The notes beneath the pieces are model-generated. The model had not been told where the DNA came from. It was given only the letters and a program-made list of their open reading frames with translations, and did no database searches. The position numbers were made by a program, and so were the translations under genes. From Oceanococcus atlanticus (GTDB taxonomy: Bacteria; Pseudomonadota; Gammaproteobacteria; Nevskiales; Oceanococcaceae), in contig NZ_AQQV01000001.1 in NCBI RefSeq assembly GCF_002088235.1, forward strand, positions 248,001 to 312,000: a stretch of DNA of 64,000 nt, given 5' to 3'. Below, piece after piece: positions 37,447 to 48,254 of the stretch. The stretch's first letter is position 1. Each line of letters opens with the position of its first letter.

Positions 37447-38633
37447 ACCGCACGCAACGCGGCCAGAGCATGCGCCAGGTCAGCAAGCAGATCTTCAGGG
37501 TCTTCCAGGCCAGCATGAAAACGCACGCAAGTGCCACAATCTGACCAGTCTGTGCCCTCACGCTGCCCGCGCACATCAAAGGGCAGACACAGACTTTCGT
37601 AGCCGCCCCATGAATAGCCCAGGCCGAACAGACTCAGGCTGTCGGCAAAAGCCGCCAGGCGGGCCGGGCTGAGCGGCTCGAATTCGACCGAAAACAAGCC
37701 GTTGGCACCGCTGAAATCGCGCTGCCACAGCGCATGCTGCGGGTGAGCAGGATCGGCCGGGTCGAGGATGCGGCGCACCTCGGGCTGATCACGCAACCAG
37801 TCTTTGAGCACACGCGCATTGTGCGCATGGGTGCGCAAACGCACATCCAGCGTGCGCAAACCGCGCAGGGCCAGATAGGCATCGTCGGCGCTTACGCAAT
37901 AGCCCAGCGATTGAGAGCGGCGACGCACCCGCTCGAGCACATCGTCACGACACAAGGCCGCGCCCAGCATGACGTCGGCATGACCGGTGAGGTATTTGGT
38001 CCCGGCCTGAATGTCCACGGCAGCGCCCATGGCCAGCACCGGCGCATGCAGCGGCGTGGCCCAGGTGTTATCGACCAGCACCGGGATATCGCGCGCGTTG
38101 GCAGCCGCACAGATGGCCGGAAGATCCTGCAATTCCATGGTCAGCGAGCCCGGTGATTCGCAGAACACCAGCCGCGTATCCGCGCTGAACTGCGCCGCAA
38201 TCTGGCCCCCTTCAGTGGCCGAAAAGAAACGCGTGCGCACCCCCAGCCTGGCCAGATCCTGGGTGCAGAAATTGCGCGTGGGCCCATACACGCAATCGGC
38301 CACGAGAATTTCATCGCCGGCCTCGACCAGACTCAGCAAGGTGCCGGCGATCGCGGCCAGGCCGGAAGGATAGAACACGCTGCCAGCCGCTCCGGACAGC
38401 GCATTCAGGGCGTGCGCCAGCGCCTCGTGGGTGGGCGTTCCGAAGCGTCCGTAGTACAGCCCCTGGAATGGACGGGCACTGGCCTCATGCAATTCCTGTA
38501 GGCTGTCAAACAGCACGGTCGAGGCCCGCACCAGCGGCGGATTGACCGGCTTGGCGCCCGGCGATGACGGTTTGCCAGTGTGTTTCAACAGGGTGGATCG
38601 CCGCATCTGGCGGTCCGGTTCTTGCGCACTCAT
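37443..38633 (-). CDS. metC: Cystathionine beta-lyase
   Basis: The product is 396 aa of the Cys/Met PLP family. GTKYLTGHADVMLG carries the PLP lysine, and VYGPTRNFC and FGLGYSWGGYESL are typical of MetC rather than MetB. It releases homocysteine from cystathionine in methionine synthesis. It is divergent from the glycerophosphodiesterase gene, with only 17 nt between the starts. Its TAG stop lies at the right end of the MITE-like element. Confidence 0.9.
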   Translation of the reverse strand: MSAQEPDRQMRRSTLLKHTGKPSSPGAKPVNPPLVRASTVLFDSLQELHEASARPFQGLYYGRFGTPTHEALAHALNALSGAAGSVFYPSGLAAIAGTLLSLVEAGDEILVADCVYGPTRNFCTQDLARLGVRTRFFSATEGGQIAAQFSADTRLVFCESPGSLTMELQDLPAICAAANARDIPVLVDNTWATPLHAPVLAMGAAVDIQAGTKYLTGHADVMLGAALCRDDVLERVRRRSQSLGYCVSADDAYLALRGLRTLDVRLRTHAHNARVLKDWLRDQPEVRRILDPADPAHPQHALWQRDFSGANGLFSVEFEPLSPARLAAFADSLSLFGLGYSWGGYESLCLPFDVRGQREGTDWSDCGTCVRFHAGLEDPEDLLADLAHALAALRAV

Positions 38634-38650
38634 TCAGGCACTTTGACAGT

Positions 38651-39457
38651 ATGGCTATGCCTTGGCTAGACCCTTACCTGCTGGCGCTGGTCGACACCTG
38701 GTATCGCGCTATTCCGCGCGCGCGCCCCAGCCCGGAGCAACTGGCCGCAGTACGCATCATCTCGCATCGCGGGGAACGCTCGGCCCGGGTGCCGGAAAAC
38801 ACCTTCGCCGCCTTCGACGCCCTGCCCGGTAAGGTCTGGGGGCTAGAGTGTGACGTGCGCTTCAGCCGTGATGGCGTACCCATGGTCTTTCACGACCCGG
38901 ATCTGGCCCGCATCTACGGCTGCGACCAACGTCTGTGCGACCTTGATGCCGCCGAACTGCGCCAGCGCTTCCCGTTCACCCCGACACTTGCCGAACTGGC
39001 CCAGCGCTATGCTGGACGCATCCACCTGATGCTGGAATTCAAGGCCGAGGCACGCCCGCAGTCAGAGCGGCGCCTGCAGGCCGTGCGCGAAGCGCTGGCC
39101 GCACTGAGGCCTGGCCAGGACTACCACCTCATGTCGCTGGACTGCACAAGCCTGGACTGGCTCGGCCAGGGCTTTCCGAGCAGCTCGCTGGTGGCCATTG
39201 CACGCAGCAATGTCGAGCAGATGAGCCACTACGCCCTGCACCGCAACTGCGCCGGCCTGGCCGGGCACTTTGCCCTGCTGCGCGCCCGCCATGCACAGCC
39301 CCACATCGCACGCGGCCAGTGGGTCGGGCTCGGTTTTCCGGCATCACGCAATGCCCTGCGCTTTGCCGTACAGCAAGGCGCCAGCCACATTTTCACCAAT
39401 CAGGCGCTGACGCTGCAGTCGCTGCTGGCGCAGGAAAACAACGCCAGCAAGGCGTGA
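38651..39457 (+). CDS. Glycerophosphodiester phosphodiesterase (UgpQ-like)
   Basis: The product is 268 aa from the ATG at 38651 (MAMPWLDPYLLALVDTWYRA); a second ATG two codons later is possible. It has ISHRGERSARVPENTFAAFD, GLECDVRFSRDGVPMVFHDPDL and LMLEFKAE, the metal-binding and catalytic motifs of the GDPD TIM barrel. It cleaves glycerophosphodiesters to glycerol-3-phosphate. No signal peptide is seen, so it is probably cytoplasmic. Its 3' end overlaps the convergent hydrolase gene by 58 nt. Confidence 0.9.
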   Translation: MAMPWLDPYLLALVDTWYRAIPRARPSPEQLAAVRIISHRGERSARVPENTFAAFDALPGKVWGLECDVRFSRDGVPMVFHDPDLARIYGCDQRLCDLDAAELRQRFPFTPTLAELAQRYAGRIHLMLEFKAEARPQSERRLQAVREALAALRPGQDYHLMSLDCTSLDWLGQGFPSSSLVAIARSNVEQMSHYALHRNCAGLAGHFALLRARHAQPHIARGQWVGLGFPASRNALRFAVQQGASHIFTNQALTLQSLLAQENNASKA

Positions 39458-40236
39458 TTGACCGCATCCGGCATCAGCATGGGCAGGCCATGAGTCGCAC
39501 CGGCGATCACATCAAGGCGTGCCTGAGGCAAGCCCTGCATGCTCTCTTGGATATCCTGCAGACGAAAATAATCGAACTCACCGGCCAGGATATGCACCGG
39601 ACATTGAATCTCGCCCAGACGCGGACGCACATCCCAGCTGGCCAGCGCTTCAAGCATGCGCGCGTAGACCCAGGGGTCATTCTCGGCATAGCGTGGACGC
39701 ATTTTTTCCATCAGCTCCGGATGCCCCGGAAACAGCCCCTCCACCACCTTGCCAGCCAGACGCTGCATACCCAGCACCCGACTGACCACATGACGCAGCC
39801 AGAACTGCCAGTGATCCTGCAGGCGCTGCGGCACGAAGCACGGCACGCTGCTGATAATCCCCAGCGTGAGCACGCGCGGCGCCTGATCGATCGCAAACTG
39901 ATAGGCCACGGCTCCGCCCATGGAATACCCCACCATGTGGCAGCGCTCAATCGACAGCGTATCCAGCAAAGCCACCACATCATGCGCCATGGGGACCGGC
40001 CCCAACCTCTCGGCCGGCACCGCACGGCCATCCCCTCCGGGGCGTGAAGCGCCAAAGCCGGGCAGGTCGGGGCAGATCACGCGGTAGCCGGCGGCCAGCA
40101 GCGCCGGCCACTGGAACTCCCAGTCCAGCCCGCTGTTGCCCAGGCCGTGCAGCAGCACCACGCTTTCCCCGTTGGGCTCATCCGGTCTCAGATCACGGTA
40201 GTGCAGACTCAGGCCGAGCCGCTCGAATTGCGGCAT
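39400..40236 (-). CDS. Alpha/beta hydrolase
   Basis: The product is 278 aa. LLHGLGNSGLDWEFQWPAL holds the oxyanion region, and GYSMGG has the nucleophile S105. A catalytic Asp in ILAGEFDYF-type context and a His in AGATHGLPM follow near the C-terminus. The substrate is unknown. It is 3 nt upstream of the sppA stop on the same strand, thus downstream of sppA in the transcript. Its last 58 nt overlap the end of the convergent glycerophosphodiesterase gene. Confidence 0.86.
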   Translation of the reverse strand: MPQFERLGLSLHYRDLRPDEPNGESVVLLHGLGNSGLDWEFQWPALLAAGYRVICPDLPGFGASRPGGDGRAVPAERLGPVPMAHDVVALLDTLSIERCHMVGYSMGGAVAYQFAIDQAPRVLTLGIISSVPCFVPQRLQDHWQFWLRHVVSRVLGMQRLAGKVVEGLFPGHPELMEKMRPRYAENDPWVYARMLEALASWDVRPRLGEIQCPVHILAGEFDYFRLQDIQESMQGLPQARLDVIAGATHGLPMLMPDAVNHALLALFSCASSDCSVSA

Positions 40237-40239
40237 GAG

Positions 40240-42096
40240 CTAGGGCACACACAGGCAATCGGCATACACACCGCGCGGATCAGACCAGCGCTGCATCACG
40301 CCGTTGACCGTCCGCATCCAGCCGCCCAGCCACTGGGACAGCGGATCCGGCATCCAGCTGCGCAGCTGCGAGAACTTCTGCAGGAACTGGAAGCGGATAT
40401 CCAGCGGCGGCGTGACCGGCACCACCTCGAAGTCCTTGAGCCCGGCCAGTGCAGCCGCCTGCTCCACCGCCACATCAAAATCTCCCAGCGCATCGATCAG
40501 CCCCAGATCCAGCGCATCCTGACCGCTCCAGACCTGCCCCTGGGCAATGCTGTCGACCGTCTCCAGCGGCAACTCACGCGCCTCGGCCACGCGGCTGATG
40601 AAATTGCGGTAATCCTTCTCCACCACCATCTGCAGGCCCTGACGGGCCGCCGGCGAAAGCGGCCGCACCGGGCTCAGACCGCCGGACCAGTTGGTCGTGC
40701 CCACCCCATCGGTGGCGATGCCAAGCTTGTCGAGACTGTTCTCAAAAGTCGGCACCAGTCCGAACACCCCGATGGAACCGGTGATGGTCGTCGCGTGCGC
40801 CAGAATGCGGTCCGCGTTCATCGAGATCCAGTAGCCGCCCGAAGCCGCCACGCTGGCCATCGACACCACCACCGGGCGCCCGCTGGCCTGGTAACGCACG
40901 ATGGCGCGACGCATTTGCTCGGACGCGAACACGCTGCCGCCGGGTGAGTCCACGCGCAGCACCAGAGCCTTGGAATACTCGTCATCGCGTGCCTGATCGA
41001 TCAGCCGACGCAAGGTCTCGCCACCGGCAAAGCCCATGCTGCTCTCGCCCGGCACGATCTGTCCCTGAACCACGATCAGGGAGATATCACCGGCATCCTC
41101 AGGCAATGGCTGCTCCGGTTTTGTCTGCGTTGCCACATGCCGCCGCTCTCGATCGATGGCGCGCAGATAACGGGTGTGTGGAATCTGCCGGAAGCTGCCG
41201 TGCTCTTCATCCATGCCGACCAGCTCACCGGCCATGGCCCGAATCTCGTGCAAGCCCAGCACATGGTCGACCAGCCCCGCAGCCTTGGCCAGCGCCGCGG
41301 TGTCGCCCTGATGCTCGGCCAGACGCGCAGCAAACTCGTCGCTGTAGCGCTGCAAATCCTCAACGCTAAGCCCGCGCGCCCCGGCCACCTGCTCACGCCA
41401 GCCCAGCCACAGATCATCCAGCCAGCCCTGGGCGTTCTCACGCGCCTGTGGCGACATGGACTCACGCGTAAACGGCTCCACCGCCGACTTGAATTCGCCG
41501 ACACGGAAAACGTTGACGGTTACACCCAGCTTGTCCAGCGCTTCCTTGAAATACAGCGGGTAGTTCTCGTAACCCTGCAGAAACACCATACCCAGCGGAT
41601 CGATGAACACCTCATCGGCCGCCGCAGCGAGGAAATAGGATTGTTGACCCATGTCCGGTGCATAGGCGTAAACCGGCTTGCCGCTGGTCTTGCGAAAACG
41701 CGTGACTGCAGCAGCCAGCTCCTCCAACTGCGCCTGCCCGGCGTAAAAACCGGTATCCAGTTTGAGGAACAGCAGCTTGATGCGCTCATCCTGGGCGGCG
41801 CTGTCGATGGCGTCGAGCAGGTCACCCAGCACCGTGTACGACGGATCTTCGCCGAGGAAATCATCGGCCAGCTGGGTCCGCGGGTCGGTGTCATCCTGAT
41901 CGACGATCTGCCCGAACGGGACCACAACCAGGGCAATCCCGTCGTCGACCTTGACCGGCGGCCCGCCGCTGTAGACGAAATAAATCATCGCCGCGCTGAT
42001 CAGCAGAAAGACGATGAACACGGCGCGCCGGAAAAAGTCGAAGATGGCGCCCAGGGCCCCGAAAAAGCGACGAAACAAGGATTTGCGTTCGGACAT
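40240..42096 (-). CDS. sppA: Signal peptide peptidase SppA, 67K type
   Basis: The product is 618 aa from MSERKSLFRRFFGALG; 17 more in-frame codons upstream are not conserved. One transmembrane helix (about residues 25-42) anchors a duplicated ClpP-like periplasmic domain. The catalytic serine is in SVAASGGYWIS, following VDSPGGSVFASEQMRRAI. The lysine lies in the N-terminal repeat, as in E. coli 67K SppA. It degrades cleaved signal peptides. It is divergent from ahpC and precedes the alpha/beta hydrolase gene by 3 nt. Confidence 0.94.
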   Translation of the reverse strand: MSERKSLFRRFFGALGAIFDFFRRAVFIVFLLISAAMIYFVYSGGPPVKVDDGIALVVVPFGQIVDQDDTDPRTQLADDFLGEDPSYTVLGDLLDAIDSAAQDERIKLLFLKLDTGFYAGQAQLEELAAAVTRFRKTSGKPVYAYAPDMGQQSYFLAAAADEVFIDPLGMVFLQGYENYPLYFKEALDKLGVTVNVFRVGEFKSAVEPFTRESMSPQARENAQGWLDDLWLGWREQVAGARGLSVEDLQRYSDEFAARLAEHQGDTAALAKAAGLVDHVLGLHEIRAMAGELVGMDEEHGSFRQIPHTRYLRAIDRERRHVATQTKPEQPLPEDAGDISLIVVQGQIVPGESSMGFAGGETLRRLIDQARDDEYSKALVLRVDSPGGSVFASEQMRRAIVRYQASGRPVVVSMASVAASGGYWISMNADRILAHATTITGSIGVFGLVPTFENSLDKLGIATDGVGTTNWSGGLSPVRPLSPAARQGLQMVVEKDYRNFISRVAEARELPLETVDSIAQGQVWSGQDALDLGLIDALGDFDVAVEQAAALAGLKDFEVVPVTPPLDIRFQFLQKFSQLRSWMPDPLSQWLGGWMRTVNGVMQRWSDPRGVYADCLCVP

Positions 42097-42224
42097 GGCT
42101 TGAATTGCTGGTGTTGATCGATCAGTGTACGGCGCTCGCCGCGTCAATGCCCACGCGCGTTTTCACGCGACTGTGCAAGGCGCGACGCGCCGCCACCCTC
42201 TTGCTCAAAATACAGGAGTCTTTC

Positions 42225-43849
<1,625 letters not shown>

Positions 43850-43863
43850 AACAGCGAACAACG

Positions 43864-43893
43864 AAAAAGCCGCGGACAGGCCGCGGCTTTTTT
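43864..43893. terminator. Bidirectional intrinsic terminator between trxB and acyl-CoA dehydrogenase
   Basis: AAAAAGCCGCGG, loop ACAGG and CCGCGGCTTTTT form a perfect 12-bp inverted repeat with T-run on the right and A-run on the left. It serves both convergent genes. Confidence 0.93.
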
Positions 43894-43907
43894 GTGCCCA
43901 GCGCTGC

Positions 43908-45047
43908 TCAATCGAGAATTTCGCGGGCGATGATTTCCTTCATGATCTCCGAGGATCCGGCCAGGATGCGGTGAATGCGCTCGTCCTGGTACATGCGGCA
44001 GATCGGGTACTCATCCATGTAACCGGCCCCGCCGTGCAGCTGCACCCCAAGATCCACCATGCGGCCATTCAACTCGCTGGACAGCAATTTGGCACGCGAG
44101 GCGTCCACCGGGCTGAGTTTGCCCTGGTTGTGCACCTCCACCATGCGGTCGACATAGACCTGCATCATGTCCATTTCGGCATCGATTTCTGCCAGCTTGA
44201 AGCGGGTGTTCTGGAACTTTGACAGCGGCTTGCCGAAGGCCTTGCGTTCGCGCACGAACTCACGCGTGACATCGAAAGCCGCGCGACAGCCGATCAGGTT
44301 GCCCACCGCCGCGATCAGGCGTTCTTCAGCCAGCCCCTGCATCAGATGATAGAAACCGGCATGCGGCTGACCCAGCAGGTTTTCCTTGGGCACCTTGCAA
44401 TCACGGAAAAACAGCTCGGCGGTGTCCTGCGATTTCATCCCCATCTTCTTGAGATTGCGCCCGCGCTCAAAACCTTCCATCCCGCGCTCGACGATGAACA
44501 GGCTCACCGCATGCGGCTGATCCGGCTTGGTCTTGGCCGCAACGATGAACACATCCCCGTTGATGCCGTTGGAAATGTAGGTTTTGGAACCGTTCAGCAC
44601 CCAGTGGTCGCCCTTGTCCTCGGCACGTGACTTCATGCCGGCCAGGTCAGAGCCGGCATCCGGTTCCGTCATGGCAATGCCGAGAATTTTCTTGCCACTG
44701 ATGAAGTCAGGCAGAAAACGCTGCTTCTGTTCCTCGCTGCCGAAATGCTCGAAATATGGCCCGACCAGGCGACTGTGCAAGGTCATGAAAAACCCCGGAT
44801 CGCCATACAGACCGTTTTCCTCGATCAGAATTTGTTCGTAGCGAAAATCCTTGAGCCCGAGGCCGCCGTATTGCTCATCCGCCCACATGCACAGATAACC
44901 CATCTCGCCAGCCTTGAGAAAGGCCTCCCGGTCAACCATGCCGGCCTCACGCCAGCGCTCGCTGTGGGGACGAATTTCCTTCTGAAAGAACTGGCGGGCG
45001 GAATCCCGAAACAGTTCCAGGTCCGATTCCATCGGCGCTCGTTTCAC
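43908..45047 (-). CDS. Acyl-CoA dehydrogenase, long-chain type
   Basis: The product is 379 aa from a GTG at 45047, chosen because AGGAG lies 6 nt upstream; the ATG five codons later (MESDLELFRDSARQFF) is the alternative. It has TEPDAGSDLAGMKSRA, SNGINGDVFIVAAKT, LHGGAGYMDEYPI and HRILAGSSEIMKEIIAREI. The end matches the LCAD branch, where the catalytic glutamate sits earlier; here the AEERLIAAV segment fits. It introduces the trans-2 double bond in acyl-CoA with FAD and an electron-transferring flavoprotein. Confidence 0.9.
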   Translation of the reverse strand: MKRAPMESDLELFRDSARQFFQKEIRPHSERWREAGMVDREAFLKAGEMGYLCMWADEQYGGLGLKDFRYEQILIEENGLYGDPGFFMTLHSRLVGPYFEHFGSEEQKQRFLPDFISGKKILGIAMTEPDAGSDLAGMKSRAEDKGDHWVLNGSKTYISNGINGDVFIVAAKTKPDQPHAVSLFIVERGMEGFERGRNLKKMGMKSQDTAELFFRDCKVPKENLLGQPHAGFYHLMQGLAEERLIAAVGNLIGCRAAFDVTREFVRERKAFGKPLSKFQNTRFKLAEIDAEMDMMQVYVDRMVEVHNQGKLSPVDASRAKLLSSELNGRMVDLGVQLHGGAGYMDEYPICRMYQDERIHRILAGSSEIMKEIIAREILD

Positions 45048-45135
45048 GCTGCACTCCTGTGTAATCTTTATTACCAATATAGGCCTTCGAAAGACCAAGC
45101 ACTGCAATATAGCAGCGCATTATAGGTAATAGTGT

Positions 45136-46440
45136 TTACCCTTTCGACCAGACCAGACTGATCAGCAGGCGCAAGTGCTCATATTCCCGATTGCTGTCGG
45201 CACTGCGGTTGTGCTCGTACTGCACATCCACCCGCGACTCCCAGCTCGGACTGATCGGACTGCCGCCGCGCAGCATCACACGGACGCGCCGCTCACGCGG
45301 AAGCACGCCGTCGGGAAAGCGTGAATCACGCCATTGCAGACCGGGCGCCCAGTACCACGGACCCATTTGCGGGCTACGCCAGAGCATCTCCGCGGCAAAT
45401 CGCCAGGGCGAGTTTTCATCGCGGCGACGCTGGTTGTACTGGCCCGACACACGCAGCAGGCCAACGCCGGAACCAAGCCGCCTCAGCCACGACGATGACA
45501 AATCCGCTCGCAGGCCTTCGATCGCGTTGGAACCGGCGTATTGAGAGTTCAACCACTCCACTTCAAGCTGGTGATGTAAACGCGACACGCCCACAGCGTG
45601 ACTCCAGGCCAACGCCAGCGATTGACGCAGCTGATAGGCCTGCCCATCCAGCCACTCGTGGGCCGTGCCTGCGGACAGCGTGCTGCGATGACGCGCTGAC
45701 CAGTCACGCTGCCAACGCAAACGCCCGCCCAACGACTGCACATTGGCCTGGTGCACGCTGTCATACCCCAGGTGATAGGCCTGCATGCGGGCCGACCACT
45801 CCCCCCAGTCACGGGTCGCGTCGTGATAATCAGCCACAACCTGCACTTCGTGCAGCAGATCGGCCTCATCAGTCGGCTGACTGGTGACCTGATCGACCAA
45901 GCCGACCACAGCCGAGTCAAAACCACCGCCAAGACGGGCTTCCAAGGTCCACGCCTGAGCCGGCTGAGTCTGCAATGCAGATGCGGCACGCCGCGCCAGA
46001 TCCGCAATCCGCGGATCCCCGCCCCGCCCGGCCCGCTCATACCATGCAGCCGCTTTGAGCGCGTCACCCAAGGCCTGAGCGCAACGCCCGAGGTTGTACT
46101 GTGCAATTTGACGCGTTGCGGGGAATTCGGCTGCGCGCTCGAAGTAGATCACGGCAGCGGCCGGATCATCCAGACGATAATGCACGACGCCAAGGTTGTA
46201 ATACAGACGCGGACTTTGCAGGCCCGCAGAGGCCGCCCGCTGAAACAACAATCGAGCTTGTTCCAGATTTTGTGCGCGAAAAGCCTGAATGCCAGCCCGC
46301 AAATCGGCTGCAGCATCGGCCGCGGCGGCGTGTGCCGGCCATACCCAACACGCGCTGAGCAGAGCGGCCACCAGCGCGGCGCAACTCAGTTTCGAAAACG
46401 GATAAATAAGCTGGTTTCGGCCAGCAAGGAACCGGGGCAT
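45136..46440 (-). CDS. TPR-containing envelope protein, possible outer-membrane barrel
   Basis: The product is 434 aa. The N-terminus KLSCAALVAALLSACWVWPAHA is an export signal; LSAC also fits a lipobox, so lipidation or cleavage after AHA are both possible. Residues about 48-165 hold tetratricopeptide repeats (PRLYYNLGVVHYRLDDPAAA, QYNLGRCAQALGDALKAAAW). The remaining 270 residues alternate polar and aromatic residues in a beta-rich pattern, like an outer-membrane barrel. It is last in the ECF sigma module, 65 nt after the acidic secreted protein gene. Family not recognised. Confidence 0.7.
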   Translation of the reverse strand: MPRFLAGRNQLIYPFSKLSCAALVAALLSACWVWPAHAAAADAAADLRAGIQAFRAQNLEQARLLFQRAASAGLQSPRLYYNLGVVHYRLDDPAAAVIYFERAAEFPATRQIAQYNLGRCAQALGDALKAAAWYERAGRGGDPRIADLARRAASALQTQPAQAWTLEARLGGGFDSAVVGLVDQVTSQPTDEADLLHEVQVVADYHDATRDWGEWSARMQAYHLGYDSVHQANVQSLGGRLRWQRDWSARHRSTLSAGTAHEWLDGQAYQLRQSLALAWSHAVGVSRLHHQLEVEWLNSQYAGSNAIEGLRADLSSSWLRRLGSGVGLLRVSGQYNQRRRDENSPWRFAAEMLWRSPQMGPWYWAPGLQWRDSRFPDGVLPRERRVRVMLRGGSPISPSWESRVDVQYEHNRSADSNREYEHLRLLISLVWSKG

Positions 46441-46505
46441 AGCCCCAGTGTAACGTCACTCAGGCCTGATTCGGCAGAGACGCCGATGCGGCAGAGCAAT
46501 TTCAG

Positions 46506-46865
46506 TCAGCGGGGATTGCCAATCAGGTCGCCAATCGCACTATCCACAGACGGTCTCAGGCTGTCGGCATCAATCATGCTGTCCAACTCGCCCAAAGAGC
46601 CGGTACCCGGCTCTTCATTCCCCAACGAACCACCCAGCGAATCACTCAAGCTGTCGAGCAAGCTGTCCGGGCTCTCGTTCTGCGTGGCTTGCGGATCAAC
46701 GTGCGAGCCCTCGCGTTCAGCGAACGGCAGCGATATCCGGTTGACGATGACTTCGTCGAATGACTCATCGGCACCGACCACATCCATCGTGATATCAAAC
46801 TCGTCAGCCCAGGCAACCATGGGGGACAACGCGATCAGCGCAACCTGCAAGATCCGATGTTTCAT
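46506..46865 (-). CDS. Small acidic secreted protein of ECF sigma module
   Basis: The product is 119 aa from MKHRILQVALIALSPMVAWA, preceded by GGAGG; cleavage probably follows AWA. The mature part is strongly acidic and low in complexity: DEFDITMDVVGADESFDEVIVNRISL is followed by DSLLDSLSDSLGGSLG and a Ser/Asp/Leu-rich tail. No known family is recognised. It lies 10 nt after the anti-sigma factor gene and 65 nt before the TPR protein gene, so it is probably part of the same transcript. Confidence 0.72.
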   Translation of the reverse strand: MKHRILQVALIALSPMVAWADEFDITMDVVGADESFDEVIVNRISLPFAEREGSHVDPQATQNESPDSLLDSLSDSLGGSLGNEEPGTGSLGELDSMIDADSLRPSVDSAIGDLIGNPR

Positions 46866-46875
46866 GAACTCCCTC

Positions 46876-47508
46876 CTACCCTTTGCCAACCGCAACACTC
46901 AGCGGTATACGCAAGGATTTTCTTGTATTGCCATAGGTGACGGTCGCGATCAGTTGTCCTCCCGCCGCATCAACACCCACCAATGGCAAACTCAACACAT
47001 TGACACCGGCGCGCAGTTGTCCGCTCCAGGCAAACTCGCGCAACTCCGGCTGTCCTTCCAGCACCACATTGGATGGCAGTGCAACTTCAAACTCAACATG
47101 ATCAAAGGCTTGCGGCGCATCTATCTTAAGCGCCACCATCTGCGTCTGGCCCAGCGGCAAGCTGACAACATCCAGCTTTGAGGCCGGCGTCAAACCCCGC
47201 CCAAGCATGAACGCAACGCTGCACACCATCACGATCGACGCCGCCAATGCCAGGGGGTGATCTAACACCCGCCGCAATGCCGGCCGGTCCGCAACACTGG
47301 CCTCACGCAACGCACGCGCTGCGAAGTCTGACCGCATCGGCGGCACCGGGATAGCCTTGAGCGACGTTTGCAGCTGCTGCTCACGCGCCAATGCGCCGGT
47401 GCAGACGCGACAGTCTTCAATATGGCCCTGCAACATCGCCTCAGCCGCGGGGTTCAAATCCCCCCGCACCAGCTCCGGCAATAAATTGCGGACATCTTGG
47501 CAACGCAT
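46876..47508 (-). CDS. Zinc-finger anti-sigma factor
   Basis: The product is 210 aa. The N-terminal cytoplasmic domain has the ZAS motif HxxxCxxC: H29, C33, C36 in GHIEDCRVC. A single transmembrane helix spans about residues 86-103 (LALAASIVMVCSVAFMLG). The outer domain (about 107-210) is rich in predicted beta strands, for example FEVALPSNVVLEG. It should hold the sigma factor encoded 18 nt upstream inactive until an envelope signal arrives. Confidence 0.85.
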   Translation of the reverse strand: MRCQDVRNLLPELVRGDLNPAAEAMLQGHIEDCRVCTGALAREQQLQTSLKAIPVPPMRSDFAARALREASVADRPALRRVLDHPLALAASIVMVCSVAFMLGRGLTPASKLDVVSLPLGQTQMVALKIDAPQAFDHVEFEVALPSNVVLEGQPELREFAWSGQLRAGVNVLSLPLVGVDAAGGQLIATVTYGNTRKSLRIPLSVAVGKG

Positions 47509-47526
47509 GATTGATCCTGTATCGAG

Positions 47527-48117
47527 TTATTTCACGCTCACACGTTCAGGCTCGTCGAAAGGTTCCGCGACGGACTGATCATCAAGCAAAAGTTTTTTCA
47601 AACGGGCGCGCGCCCGGTGCACCCTGGATTTCAGGGTACCCAGTGGGACTTCCAGAACCTCTTCAAGTTCGACCAGCGTGTAGCCTTCAACATCGTGCAT
47701 CAGGATCAGCGTGCGATGAGCTTCGCTCAGCTTGTCGAGCGCCATCTGCACCGCGCCAAGATCTGTCCGCAGTTGCAGATAGTCCTCGGCACTGAGCTGC
47801 GTGTCTTCCTGATCGAGTTGCTGCTCTTCCGGCAACTCTGATTCCTTCAGAGGTTCAAGCTTACGGCGGCGCCATTTGTCGATGAACATGCGATACAGGA
47901 CACGACTGGCCCATGGACGAATCTGTTCAATCTTGGCCAATTCCTCGCGACGCGGATACAGCTTAACCAAGACCTCCTGGACCAGCTCTTCAGCGTCCAG
48001 AGGATCATTGGTCAGGCGGCATGCCAAACGAAACAGGGGTTCGATATGCGGCGCCAGGCGCTTCTCGAAATCCGATTTCGGCCGTGCATTCGCCCAGAAA
48101 CTGAGAATTGCGGCCAT
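47527..48117 (-). CDS. ECF-family RNA polymerase sigma factor
   Basis: The product is 196 aa. Region 2 is LFRLACRLTNDPLDAEELVQEVLVKLY with the promoter-melting WASRVLYRMFIDKWRRRK. Region 4 is LSEAHRTLILMHDVEGYTLVELEEVL ending in LGTLKSRVHRARARLKK. The linker (about residues 88-115) is acidic. It heads a module with its anti-sigma factor and two envelope proteins. The 137-bp gap upstream may hold a self-regulated promoter, though I could not define a convincing -35 element. Confidence 0.92.
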   Translation of the reverse strand: MAAILSFWANARPKSDFEKRLAPHIEPLFRLACRLTNDPLDAEELVQEVLVKLYPRREELAKIEQIRPWASRVLYRMFIDKWRRRKLEPLKESELPEEQQLDQEDTQLSAEDYLQLRTDLGAVQMALDKLSEAHRTLILMHDVEGYTLVELEEVLEVPLGTLKSRVHRARARLKKLLLDDQSVAEPFDEPERVSVK

Positions 48118-48254
48118 GATTCAACCTACGTCATACATTCGCGACGTTAAGCAAATGACATACCAGTCGCCACGTCGTACGCCACCACTTGGCGCACGCG
48201 GCAACCGGGAGGTCAGAATGCTGGCCATCAGGTGAAAAAAAGGTATGCGCGCAC

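Noticed and set aside
37245-37544. 99-aa frame running through the inverted-repeat element
   Set aside because: It crosses from the element into metC antisense sequence and lacks start signals; no transposase similarity.
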